Made by a program: the position numbers and the translations under genes. From Xanthobacteraceae bacterium (lineage in GTDB: Bacteria > Pseudomonadota > Alphaproteobacteria > Rhizobiales > Xanthobacteraceae), in assembly GCA_030039655.1 (NCBI GenBank), contig JASHVC010000836.1, forward strand, positions 1 to 15,129: a stretch of 15,129 nucleotides of DNA, given 5' to 3'. Below the pieces are notes generated by a model. It ran no database searches and was not told the DNA's origin. It worked only from the letters and a program-made list of their open reading frames with translations. Positions 7,530 to 12,948 of this stretch are shown one piece after another. Each line of letters begins with the position of its first letter. Position 1 is the first letter of the stretch.

Positions 7530-8588
7530 CTAAGCCGCCTCCAGCCGGCGGAAGCCGCTCCGTATGGCAGTGGCCGAGCCCGACAACAGGACGCGCACAT
7601 AGCGTAGACGCTGGTATTCGCCATCGAGCGAAATGCGCGGCAGCGCTGTGAGCCGCTCGCGGTGCTCGGGAAACAGGACACCCGCGCGCGTCGTCACTGC
7701 GGTCTTGAATCCAAGTTCCGCCGCGATCTTGAACTCGCGCGGTCCCGCGGCGCTGCGGTCACCGAAGGGCATTGCCAAATGGTCGGGCCGCTTCGCCAGC
7801 GCGGCTTCGATGACCGAACGGCTTAGATCCATCTCCGAGCGCGCGGTTTTGTCGGGCAATCTCGCCAGAATCGGATGATTGACCGTATGCGCGCCAATGG
7901 TGACGAGCGGGTCCGCTGCGAGTTCGGCGATCTCCTCCCAGCTCATGCACAATTCCTTGCCAAACGCCGCGAGATCGACACCGTAGAAGACCGCAAGATT
8001 GTGGACCGCCTCGCGCATTTCAGCTTCGCTCGGTCGCGAGCGCAGCCACCAGTAAAGCTCCTCGTAGAGCGCGCGCTTCTGCCCCACCGTTCGGCACTCG
8101 AAGTTGCGTAGGCGCCCCTCGATGGTCAGGCCAATGCTGTTATTACGGGCGATCACCGCTTCAAGGGCAAGCCACCACAACTCGCCAAGCCGGTCGGGAA
8201 AGCTCGTCGCCACATAGACGGCAAACGGCACACCCTCTTTCTTGAGGATCGGATAAGCCATTTGCAGCGTGTCGCGATAGCCGTCGTCGAAGGTCAGGCA
8301 GACGAAGCGGCGGGAAAAATCGCCCTCCACCAGGCGACGGTGCATCTCATCCAAGCTGACGATGTCGAGTTTTGTGCGCCGCAGATATCTGACCACGCGA
8401 TTGAAGAAACGCGGCGTGACCTCGAGCATTCGGTTGGGCTGGAAGCGGCCCTTCCGAGCTGGACGCACATTGTGCAGCGTCAGGATGGCGCCCACACCCT
8501 TGAAGAATGGCTTCAGAAAATAATGGGCGCCGGTGAAATAAAGCGATTCCAAACCGCCGCGGATGATCGCTGGTTTCAGTGCGGCCAC
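7530..8588 (-). CDS. Polysaccharide deacetylase (NodB homology domain, CE4)
   Basis: This 352-residue protein has the carbohydrate-esterase 4 fold, which removes N- or O-acetyl groups from polysaccharides with a metal ion. Motif 1 is LTFDDGYRD (Asp101 catalytic-base type, Asp102 metal type). Motif 2 is GAHTVNHPIL, with His234 and His238 as metal ligands. The later motif appears as MPFGDRSA. The frame can be extended to a GTG at 8681, but the GTG at 8588 has a GGAG site 7 bp upstream. The following AALKPAIIRGGLESLYFTGAH also looks like the normal family start, so I prefer it. No clear signal peptide is seen. The substrate is unknown; cell-surface polysaccharide or peptidoglycan are the usual targets. 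It lies 135 bp downstream of dgkA on the same strand. Confidence 0.87.
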   Translation of the reverse strand: MAALKPAIIRGGLESLYFTGAHYFLKPFFKGVGAILTLHNVRPARKGRFQPNRMLEVTPRFFNRVVRYLRRTKLDIVSLDEMHRRLVEGDFSRRFVCLTFDDGYRDTLQMAYPILKKEGVPFAVYVATSFPDRLGELWWLALEAVIARNNSIGLTIEGRLRNFECRTVGQKRALYEELYWWLRSRPSEAEMREAVHNLAVFYGVDLAAFGKELCMSWEEIAELAADPLVTIGAHTVNHPILARLPDKTARSEMDLSRSVIEAALAKRPDHLAMPFGDRSAAGPREFKIAAELGFKTAVTTRAGVLFPEHRERLTALPRISLDGEYQRLRYVRVLLSGSATAIRSGFRRLEAA

Positions 8589-8723
8589 GGAAAAGCTCCG
8601 CCTTTGCGGGTGCAATGTTCGGGCGACTGTTCTTTGCCGCCGCCCAGGCCCGGGGTCAACCTTAGCCTTTTTATCGTCCACCGATTGCGCGATAAAGCGC
8701 CCCGGGCGGCGCCGGCCGTTGGC

Positions 8724-9077
8724 TCAGAGAAGCCCGAAGCGAAGTGCGATGGCCGCAAGCCAAATCAGCCCGACAAGGCACAGCGCGCAGAACACCGCCG
8801 CAGAACCATAATCCTTGATCTTGCCGATTTCCTCGTGGTGCTCGCGCGTCACATGGTCGGCGAGCTTTTCGATAGCCGTGTTGAGCAATTCGACCGCCAA
8901 TAGGAGGAGCAGCGAGCCAATCATGGCGACATACCAGGCCACGCTCGGCGCCACGGCGACGCCAAGCACAAGGCCCGCGACAAGAAGGATCGCTTCTTCG
9001 CGCAGGGCCGCTTCGTGCCGTATGCCGTAGCCGAGCCCACGCAGCGAATTGAGAGTCGCGCTGAAAAGCCGCTTCAC
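8724..9077 (-). CDS. dgkA: Diacylglycerol kinase, DgkA-type integral membrane protein
   Basis: The 117-residue protein matches bacterial DgkA, which phosphorylates diacylglycerol to phosphatidic acid in the inner membrane and so recycles lipid. It has an amphipathic start (MKRLFSATLNSLRGLGYGIRHEAALREE) and three membrane helices. The active-site signature ELLNTAIEKLADHV is present, and KIKDYGSAAVF contains the conserved KD-x-GSAAV. Undecaprenol kinase is the alternative in Gram-positives, but the sequence is proteobacterial in style. It is followed by the polysaccharide deacetylase gene on the same strand, with a 135-bp gap. Confidence 0.92.
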   Translation of the reverse strand: MKRLFSATLNSLRGLGYGIRHEAALREEAILLVAGLVLGVAVAPSVAWYVAMIGSLLLLLAVELLNTAIEKLADHVTREHHEEIGKIKDYGSAAVFCALCLVGLIWLAAIALRFGLL

Positions 9078-9202
9078 GCTAAGCCCGGTTTTGGGGTGGC
9101 TGGCAAGGAACGCGATCCACTGTACGTTGGCGAGCGCCAGAGCGCGAGCCCTGTTGGGAGCGATGATTAAGCGCGATTGTGACCGCGGCGGCCTAACAAG
9201 CT

Positions 9203-9227
9203 GCCGTCATGTGGCATGACAGACGGC
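9203..9227. repeat. Nested inverted repeat upstream of tRNA-Pro
   Basis: GTCATG (9206-9211) and CATGAC (9215-9220) form a 6-bp stem with a 3-nt centre. The outer GCCGTC/GACGGC arms offer a competing pairing. It lies in the gap 9078-9305, where I see no gene. It could be an operator or a chance palindrome. Confidence 0.3.
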
Positions 9228-9305
9228 CGCCAAGCGTTGGATTCGCCCCCATTTGCATAAATGGAAGAACGAGGGCAGATTCCGCCTCCGCGGTCTTACC
9301 GCCTT

Positions 9306-9383
9306 CGGAGCGTAGCGCAGCCCGGTTAGCGCACCAGTCTGGGGGACTGGGGGTCCCGAGTTCAAATCTCGGCGCTCCGACCA
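9306..9383 (+). tRNA. tRNA-Pro (anticodon GGG), CCA encoded
   Basis: A full cloverleaf is present. The acceptor stem is CGGAGCG/CGCTCCG, the D arm GCGC/GCGC, and the anticodon stem CCAGT/ACTGG with the 7-nt loop CTGGGGG (anticodon GGG). The T arm is CCGAG/CTCGG around TTCAAAT, and discriminator A plus encoded CCA end at 9383. It reads CCC/CCU proline codons. A small hairpin (gcctc/gaggc, 9392-9405) follows. The gene marks the left boundary of the accessory-looking segment. Confidence 0.97.
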
Positions 9384-9626
9384 ACACTCAGGCCTCTTCC
9401 GAGGCTTCCAAAAAAACAGTCGGAGTAACGCCAGGGGAAGACGCGAGAGAGATCTTGCGCGCATGCCAATTTGCGAACCGAAATCGAGAGCGCTTTGAAC
9501 AAGCCGGGCGCAAGGCCGTCGGATATGATCTCACAACAGGCAGCGGCACCGCGCTTGGAATGATGCGCAAACGCGCGCCGAAGCTTCTGCACCAAAGACA
9601 ATAACGGCCAAGCGCTCCGTCGCGGC

Positions 9627-9893
9627 GTGATGAAGTGGCTCCGCGACGAGCGTCATCGCGGCATTCATTGGGGCTCCTGCGCAACATGGGCTTGGCATGG
9701 AAAAAAGAAGTCGCGCACGTTTGGCTGGGCCGTATATCGGCTGGAACCTTTTCGTGTGTGGGGACCGTTTCAAAGTCGAGAAGAGGCGGAGGCAGCTCGC
9801 AAACTGACCAAGTGGAGTGGCCAAGTAGCATATGCCGAATTCGGGGTAGAGCCCGATGGGTTTTGTCCATTTCGTGAGCCGACGAGCACCTAA
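9627..9893 (+). CDS. Small Trp-rich hypothetical protein
   Basis: I do not recognise this 88-residue product. It is basic and aromatic, with seven tryptophans. Its C-terminal half (GWAVYRLEPFRVWGPFQSREEAEAARKL) reads like a real folded domain with a helix. Two ATGs in a row offer the start (9627 or 9630), and no strong Shine-Dalgarno is visible, which weakens the call. Codon use is less GC-biased at third positions than in the core genes, as expected for an acquired gene. A GC-rich hairpin 22 bp after the stop could end its transcript. It has no TM or signal segment. The longer antisense frames over this stretch are Pro/Arg/Cys-rich and look like shadows. Confidence 0.4.
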   Translation: MMKWLRDERHRGIHWGSCATWAWHGKKKSRTFGWAVYRLEPFRVWGPFQSREEAEAARKLTKWSGQVAYAEFGVEPDGFCPFREPTST

Positions 9894-9907
9894 AACTAGC
9901 GCTCGCC

Positions 9908-9996
9908 GCGAAAAGGGCTCCGGTGCTGACGGACCGGAGCCCCCTCTTGCGATGCTCCGCCCAGTGTGAGTGAGTGCGCGAGCGATCGAAGAACAC
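9908..9996 (-). repeat. Copy 1 of ~90-bp inverted repeat (candidate sRNA unit with terminator)
   Basis: Read on the minus strand, this 89-bp block matches 11296-11385 at roughly 85% with small gaps. Its first 32 bases (9996 back to 9965) match 31 of 32. The terminator stem is identical while its loop differs. No clear protein gene feeds into it on this strand. It could be a short RNA gene or a copied 3' end of the pilin unit. Confidence 0.85.
9911..9942 (-). terminator. Intrinsic terminator of inverted-repeat copy 1
   Basis: GGGCTCCGGT (9915-9924) pairs perfectly with ACCGGAGCCC (9933-9942). On the minus strand the stem is followed by four U (9911-9914). On the plus strand it is followed only by CCTCTT, so minus-strand use is better supported. 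It may also stop the plus-strand gene ending at 9893. Confidence 0.7.
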
Positions 9997-10102
9997 AGGA
10001 CGCCCCGCCGGGCAGCAGCCATCTTGTCGAGAGCAGGCCGGGTACACGGCGGAGCGGTACGGGCGACGACGCCCCATCCCTACATGCGGGCACGAACCGT
10101 TC

Positions 10103-10118
10103 TGTGATCGCCATCACA
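10103..10118. promoter_or_regulatory. CRP/FNR-superfamily-type operator TGTGA-N6-TCACA
   Basis: TGTGATCGCCATCACA is a perfect palindrome with 6-bp arms and matches the classical cAMP-receptor consensus exactly. It lies in the gene-poor stretch 9943-10463, with no confident start codon close downstream on either strand. The nearest transcription-like unit is the inverted-repeat copy ending at 9908 on the minus strand. Confidence 0.45.
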
Positions 10119-10463
10119 AGTCATCGGGGGACCCTGGCGGTTCATCATCCGTAGGTTTTCGAACGATGTACACCTCCCATCTAATTTACTTTAATGATGG
10201 AAGGTCGTCGGGGGCGACAGGAATTGCGGATGCCCTGCTGGATGAGATAGTGGCCGCCCAGACTGTGCTTTGTCGCTTCGCCGTAAATCGCGTGTGCCTT
10301 CTCAATCCTATTGCCCGGCGTGGAGCATGCGCACCGGCATAGCCTCACCGGTGGCCCCTTTCTTGGCGTTCTCTGTAGGGGTTTGCCTGACGGACGATGC
10401 GCGCCAAAAATCTTAGTCTTCATGTGCACACCAGCGGGGGCGGCTGGAGATGCGGCGGCTTTC

Positions 10464-10562
10464 ATGGCGACCGAAGAACCCAGCATATCCGCCTTTTTGA
10501 TCATCGGGCTCGCGATCGCTCTCATCGCGATCGGTGTCGCTTTTTATTTGTCACCCGCTTAG
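10464..10562 (+). CDS. Possible 32-residue single-helix membrane peptide
   Basis: The frame encodes a short acidic start (MATEEPSIS) and then one uninterrupted hydrophobic helix, AFLIIGLAIALIAIGVAFYL. This is the layout of small inner-membrane peptides. A longer frame from 10311 is possible, but its extra N-terminus is Cys/Arg/Pro-rich and unconvincing. GGAG lies about 14 bp upstream, too far to be a good ribosome site. The terminator after it faces the other strand. Unrecognised, with moderate to low confidence that it is translated. Confidence 0.33.
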   Translation: MATEEPSISAFLIIGLAIALIAIGVAFYLSPA

Positions 10563-10579
10563 ACGCGGACGCGCTGCCG

Positions 10580-10607
10580 AAAAAAAAGCCCCGCAGGCGG
10601 GCGGGGC
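10580..10607 (-). terminator. Strong minus-strand intrinsic terminator
   Basis: GCCCCGC (10588-10594) pairs with GCGGGGC (10601-10607) and is followed on the minus strand by eight U (10580-10587). On the plus strand the stem has no U-run. No convincing minus-strand protein gene lies upstream of it (to the right). Confidence 0.75.
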
Positions 10608-10680
10608 CAGATGATAGAAAGAACCTCATGAGGTGAGGCAAGCAGTGGCGGTGAAAACCCGCCCTGCCAAGTCCAATCCT
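10580..10680 (-). ncRNA. Candidate small RNA ending at the orphan terminator
   Basis: Reading leftward on the minus strand there are three elements in succession. First is a hairpin, CAG-GGCGG/CCGCC-CTG with one bulge (10643-10666). Next is the 12-bp palindrome ACCTCATGAGGT (10623-10634), then the U8 terminator. I see no convincing protein frame here. The 5' end is a guess and no clear promoter was found. An alternative is a remnant terminator from a lost gene. Confidence 0.35.
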
Positions 10681-10793
10681 AACCATTCGCGCATCGGGAA
10701 TTGTGGCCGTCCCCAATATTGTCCTCGCAATTAAATCAAGTTGACTGTGACTCGTTCGCGTCGCGCCGCGCCCGAATGCACAACCGCGCCTTG

Positions 10794-10912
10794 TTTTAAT
10801 TGCATTTCACCAATTCGACTAACAGCGCCGCAACGACTTCCAACTAGCCTCGCATTTGATCCGAACGGTCAAGGAAGAAGGCCGTTTGGTGGAAGCTCAC
10901 ACAGCCACGTGT
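10794..10912 (+). repeat. Pilin leader, copy 1 of a diverged direct repeat
   Basis: This upstream region of the first pilin gene is related to 11194-11299. Shared blocks occur in the same order: TTTTAA(T/A)TGCATTTCACC, then GATCC(G/A)AACGGT, then AAGGCCGT, then AGCCACGTGT. Sequence between the blocks is diverged with small gaps. It probably contains the pilin promoter and 5' UTR. Confidence 0.75.
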
Positions 10913-10933
10913 GGACCAGTAAGGAGCCAAATC

Positions 10934-11098
10934 ATGAAGACCCTTGTTTCGCGTTTTGTGAAGGATCAGTCGGGGGCGACAGCCATTGAATACGGCCTCA
11001 TCGCCGCGGGCATTTCGGTTGCGATCATCGCAGTTGTGTCGGGCCTCGGCACGAATCTGAGGACGACCTTCGGTAGCGTCTCCACCGCTCTTAAATAA
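10934..11098 (+). CDS. Flp/Fap-type (type IVb) pilin
   Basis: This 54-residue prepilin has the short basic leader MKTLVSRFVKDQSG, then the Flp signature GATAIEYGLIAAGISVAIIAVV. The Glu and Tyr lie at +5 and +6 after the expected prepilin-peptidase cut between Gly14 and Ala15. The tail GLGTNLRTTFGSVSTALK is typical of Rhizobiales Flp proteins. The start at 10934 has AAGGAG seven bases upstream, which rules out the longer frame from 10856. Flp subunits are processed by a CpaA/TadV peptidase and assembled by the Tad system for adhesion; none of those genes is in this window. A perfect 10-bp terminator follows 22 bp after the stop, so it is a single-gene transcript. Confidence 0.92.
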   Translation: MKTLVSRFVKDQSGATAIEYGLIAAGISVAIIAVVSGLGTNLRTTFGSVSTALK

Positions 11099-11120
11099 GC
11101 GGCGGTTCAGTTTTTCTTCG

Positions 11121-11154
11121 AGAGGCTCCGGGACCTCGACCGGAGCCTCTTTTT
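11121..11154 (+). terminator. Intrinsic terminator of the first pilin gene
   Basis: AGAGGCTCCG (11121-11130) pairs perfectly with CGGAGCCTCT (11141-11150) over a 10-nt loop and is followed by TTTT. Its stem core GGCTCCG is shared with the two terminators of the inverted repeat. Confidence 0.88.
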
Positions 11155-11193
11155 GTTTGGCTGCACGATCGATTCTCGCGACTGCGGGCAGCA

Positions 11194-11299
11194 TTTTAAA
11201 TGCATTTCACCGAGTTGGTTTAACGCCCCACAACCTCTTTCGAAGTAACCTGGCAACAGATCCAAACGGTTCCTAAGGCCGTCGGTCATAGCCACGTGT
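11194..11299 (+). repeat. Pilin leader, copy 2, with no pilin behind it
   Basis: This is the second copy of the leader found at 10794-10912, with the conserved blocks in the same order. At AGCCACGTGT it runs directly into the inverted-repeat block and its terminator, without a ribosome site or pilin frame. It may be a pilin gene that lost its coding part, or a leader recruited to drive a short RNA. Confidence 0.7.
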
Positions 11300-11385
11300 T
11301 CTTCGATCGCTCACGCACTCACTCACACGGGGCGTAGGCATCGCAAGAAGGGGGCTCCGGTAGGTGCAACCGGAGCCCTTTTCGC
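11296..11385 (+). repeat. Copy 2 of ~90-bp inverted repeat (candidate sRNA unit with terminator)
   Basis: The plus-strand partner of 9908-9996. It has a nearly invariant unstructured-looking 5' part (11296-11327), a more variable middle, and an invariant terminator stem. It follows the second pilin leader directly, so that leader could drive its transcription. One frame across the conserved part is open for 13 codons and then stops at TAG; I see no start signal for it. Confidence 0.85.
11352..11382 (+). terminator. Intrinsic terminator of inverted-repeat copy 2
   Basis: GGGCTCCGGT (11352-11361) pairs perfectly with ACCGGAGCCC (11369-11378) over a 7-nt loop, followed by TTTT. The stem equals that of copy 1 while the loop differs, which points to selection for the structure. 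Confidence 0.85.
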
Positions 11386-11567
11386 CTGGTGACGGGGCCG
11401 ATCTCCACAACCGCGGCACCCGTTAGCTCTACAGGATTATCTCCCGCCAGGCGCGCGGCCGGGCCTCATCCGCAGTGACGATTGCCCGGGATAGCCAGAT
11501 CACCATTTTGCCAAGCGGCAGCGCACTATGTCGGCATCCGCCATAGGGTCTGACCCGAGTTGCGCGT

Positions 11568-11807
11568 TTATTGCTTATTCTTAGCTGTCACGGGGGAGCT
11601 TGGGCGCACACCGCCCCACGGATCGGTGGAGCTTTTGGTAGGAATTGTTTTTGCGGCATCTCGATAGGCTTTATCAGCGGCCGCTCGATCTTGCTCTTCT
11701 TTTGTCAGCCTAGCACTATTGTCGGGCAATGGTGCTACTTGAGCAAAGACCGTTCCCGTCGTCAGCAAGACGACAATCGCCGCCACAGAAACGACCTTTC
11801 GCGACAT
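11568..11807 (-). CDS. Small exported hypothetical protein
   Basis: The 79-residue product begins with a Sec-type signal peptide (MSRKVVSVAAIVVLLTTGTVFA, probable cut after residue 22). A short polar mature part follows, with TKEEQDRAAADKAYRDAAKTIP and TDPWGGVRP. The AYRDAAKTIP...DPWGGVR pattern resembles small Rhizobiales exported proteins of unknown function. I start at the ATG at 11807, with GAGG about ten bases upstream. The longer frame from 11858 would bury the signal peptide behind 17 residues. The mature protein has no cysteine and no lipobox. Expected location is the periplasm. The 182 bp to the left (11386-11567) hold nothing I can identify. Confidence 0.68.
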   Translation of the reverse strand: MSRKVVSVAAIVVLLTTGTVFAQVAPLPDNSARLTKEEQDRAAADKAYRDAAKTIPTKSSTDPWGGVRPSSPVTAKNKQ

Positions 11808-12022
11808 GCTCCGGGTCCTCGCCTTTGTGTCTGCTTCTAAGTGTTGGCAGACTAACAAGACGACGCAAAAAGCGCAGGGTGACGATTTAGCTTATCCCCA
11901 TTAAAAAGTGCCGCGTGCGCCGAAGGCGGTCTACGGTTCCGGCGCCGGCGGCAGCCTCTTATCCTTAACGTGTTGTCAGAGTTTCATCGCACCCCGTTGT
12001 CCCTTATGTGTGAGTTGCCGCG

Positions 12023-12082
12023 GATGCCGGATGAACGCACAGCGGCATCATTGGGGCCCCGCCTCGCTGGCGGGGCTTCTTT
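12023..12082 (+). ncRNA. Candidate small RNA 3' part: hairpin plus terminator
   Basis: GATGCCG (12023-12029) pairs with CGGCATC (12043-12049), and seven bases later a strong intrinsic terminator follows. No protein gene precedes it on the plus strand; the nearest gene is antisense (ends at 11807). The 5' end would lie upstream, perhaps around 11970-12000, but I found no clear promoter. Confidence 0.33.
12056..12082 (+). terminator. Intrinsic terminator just upstream of the second pilin gene
   Basis: GCCCCGCC (12056-12063) pairs perfectly with GGCGGGGC (12069-12076) over a 5-nt loop and is followed by TTCTTT. It lies 38 bp before the pilin start at 12121, so transcripts from the left would stop before reaching that gene. 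Confidence 0.75.
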
Positions 12083-12120
12083 AACGGCTCAATCACAGCT
12101 GAAACTCCCGAGGCCCTCAA

Positions 12121-12248
12121 TGCGCCGCTCGCTGAGAGCTTTCTTCAACGATGAATCCGGCGGGATTGCAATCGAGTACGCTCTCATAGCGGCGGCGATT
12201 GCCATCAACACGATCACCGTTGTTCATGCCGCTTTCTATAGGCAGTGA
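12121..12248 (+). CDS. Flp/Fap-type pilin-like protein, shortened C-terminus
   Basis: The 42-residue product starts MRRSLRAFFNDESG and continues GIAIEYALIAAAIAINTITVV, which fits the Flp processing and helix motif with Glu/Tyr at +5/+6. It ends with HAAFYRQ and lacks the GLGT-x-F-x-V tail seen in the other two pilins. It also has an Asn inside the hydrophobic helix. It may be a decaying copy or a minor pilin. The start has only a weak AGG site six bases upstream, and an intrinsic terminator lies just before it, so its promoter would have to sit within 12083-12120. It converges on the membrane-protein gene that ends at 12281. Confidence 0.62.
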
Positions 12249-12280
12249 AGTATTTCCGGCGCGACCGCTCGGCCAGACTC

Positions 12281-12496
12281 TCAATTTGACCGCGACATTA
12301 GATCAAAGAGTTTCAGAGCAACGACGAAAAGGGTGATCACTAACGTAACGGCCGACATAGCGGCCAACAGCCATGACTGCGCTTTTTGCCGCTTCCGTCT
12401 CGTTTCGGCGATCACTTCCTCGAAGGCTTTGCGCCATCCGACTGGGCTGAGTGCCTCCGCGACGGGCCGTTTTTCCACTCCCGACGGCTCAGACAT
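12281..12496 (-). CDS. Small single-pass membrane protein next to a pilin
   Basis: Unrecognised 71-residue protein. Residues 1-38 are charged and probably helical (VGWRKAFEEVIAETRRKRQKAQ), followed by one transmembrane helix (about residues 41-66) and a short tail. By the positive-inside rule the N-terminal part should be cytoplasmic. It begins 51 bp after the stop of the third pilin on the same strand, which suggests cotranscription and perhaps a link to pilin insertion or handling (inference). The ATG has only a weak GAGTGG site. The hydrophobic segment and the spacing are the main support for it being real. Confidence 0.55.
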   Translation of the reverse strand: MSEPSGVEKRPVAEALSPVGWRKAFEEVIAETRRKRQKAQSWLLAAMSAVTLVITLFVVALKLFDLMSRSN

Positions 12497-12547
12497 TTGT
12501 CAGACCACTCGCACAAGCGAAGCATTGGCCCGCCAGAATTTGGCGGC

Positions 12548-12712
12548 CTATTTCATGGCAGTCGTAACCGCAACGAACATCCCGTGGACGCTGGTCCCCA
12601 GCTTGGCCACGACAGTGATTATGGCCAACACGACGCCCCCTGCTACGACGCAATACTCAATCGAGGTCGCTCCGGATTCGTCTTCAAAGAAGGCTGCCAG
12701 TTTGAGACGCAT
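12548..12712 (-). CDS. Flp/Fap-type (type IVb) pilin
   Basis: This 54-residue prepilin reads MRLKLAAFFEDESG, then ATSIEYCVVAGGVVLAIITVV, then AKLGTSVHGMFVAVTTAMK. It is co-linear with the first pilin over its full length: same length, same Gly/Ala cut site, Glu/Tyr at +5/+6. The helix has an unusual Cys after the Tyr and a Gly-Gly pair. I start at the ATG at 12712; the frame can be extended to a TTG at 12745, which would add eleven polar residues not typical of Flp leaders. It is on the opposite strand to the other two pilins and is followed by a small membrane protein gene. No terminator is seen between them. Confidence 0.87.
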   Translation of the reverse strand: MRLKLAAFFEDESGATSIEYCVVAGGVVLAIITVVAKLGTSVHGMFVAVTTAMK

Positions 12713-12948
12713 CGTCGCAGCTCTTTGCTCGCCCTCCCGCAGCAAACGAAAAGCGGTCGGCTCGAGGTTCTTCGATAGCTGACCGCCTTAACCGCCCAGC
12801 GTTGATCGCCGGACGAGTTTGACTCGATACTAGGCAAACGTTGCAACGCGGTTTAATCAATCCCCCAAAATTCTTGGTTTCCTATCCCTTTAGAAAATTA
12901 GAGTGCATAGCTGGAGGCGCCGCAAACTTGCTGGCAGAAGAGTGGATC

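Noticed and set aside
8589..8681. Longer start for the polysaccharide deacetylase (GTG at 8681)
   Set aside because: No ribosome site there, and the extra 31 residues are basic and unlike the family; the GTG at 8588 has a good GGAG.
9193..9464. Minus-strand reading frames through the tRNA-Pro (containing RFELGTPSPP-like or RRDLNSGPPVPQTG-like peptides)
   Set aside because: They are antisense translations of the tRNA, a well-known source of false gene calls.
9406..9604. Plus-strand frame with a plausible EDAREILRACQFANRNRERF stretch after the tRNA
   Set aside because: No start codon after the tRNA that would include it; it is open only by extension through the tRNA. It could be a gene remnant, but support is too thin.
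9388..10077. Long minus-strand frames (229 and 163 codons) in the accessory segment
   Set aside because: Arg/Pro/Ser/Cys-rich with no recognisable domain, they run through the terminator and inverted repeat and oppose a more protein-like plus frame.
12766..12780. Third partial copy of the inverted-repeat 5' block (GTTCTTCGAT followed by AGCTGA)
   Set aside because: Only about 14 of 16 bases match, with no terminator behind it; probably chance.
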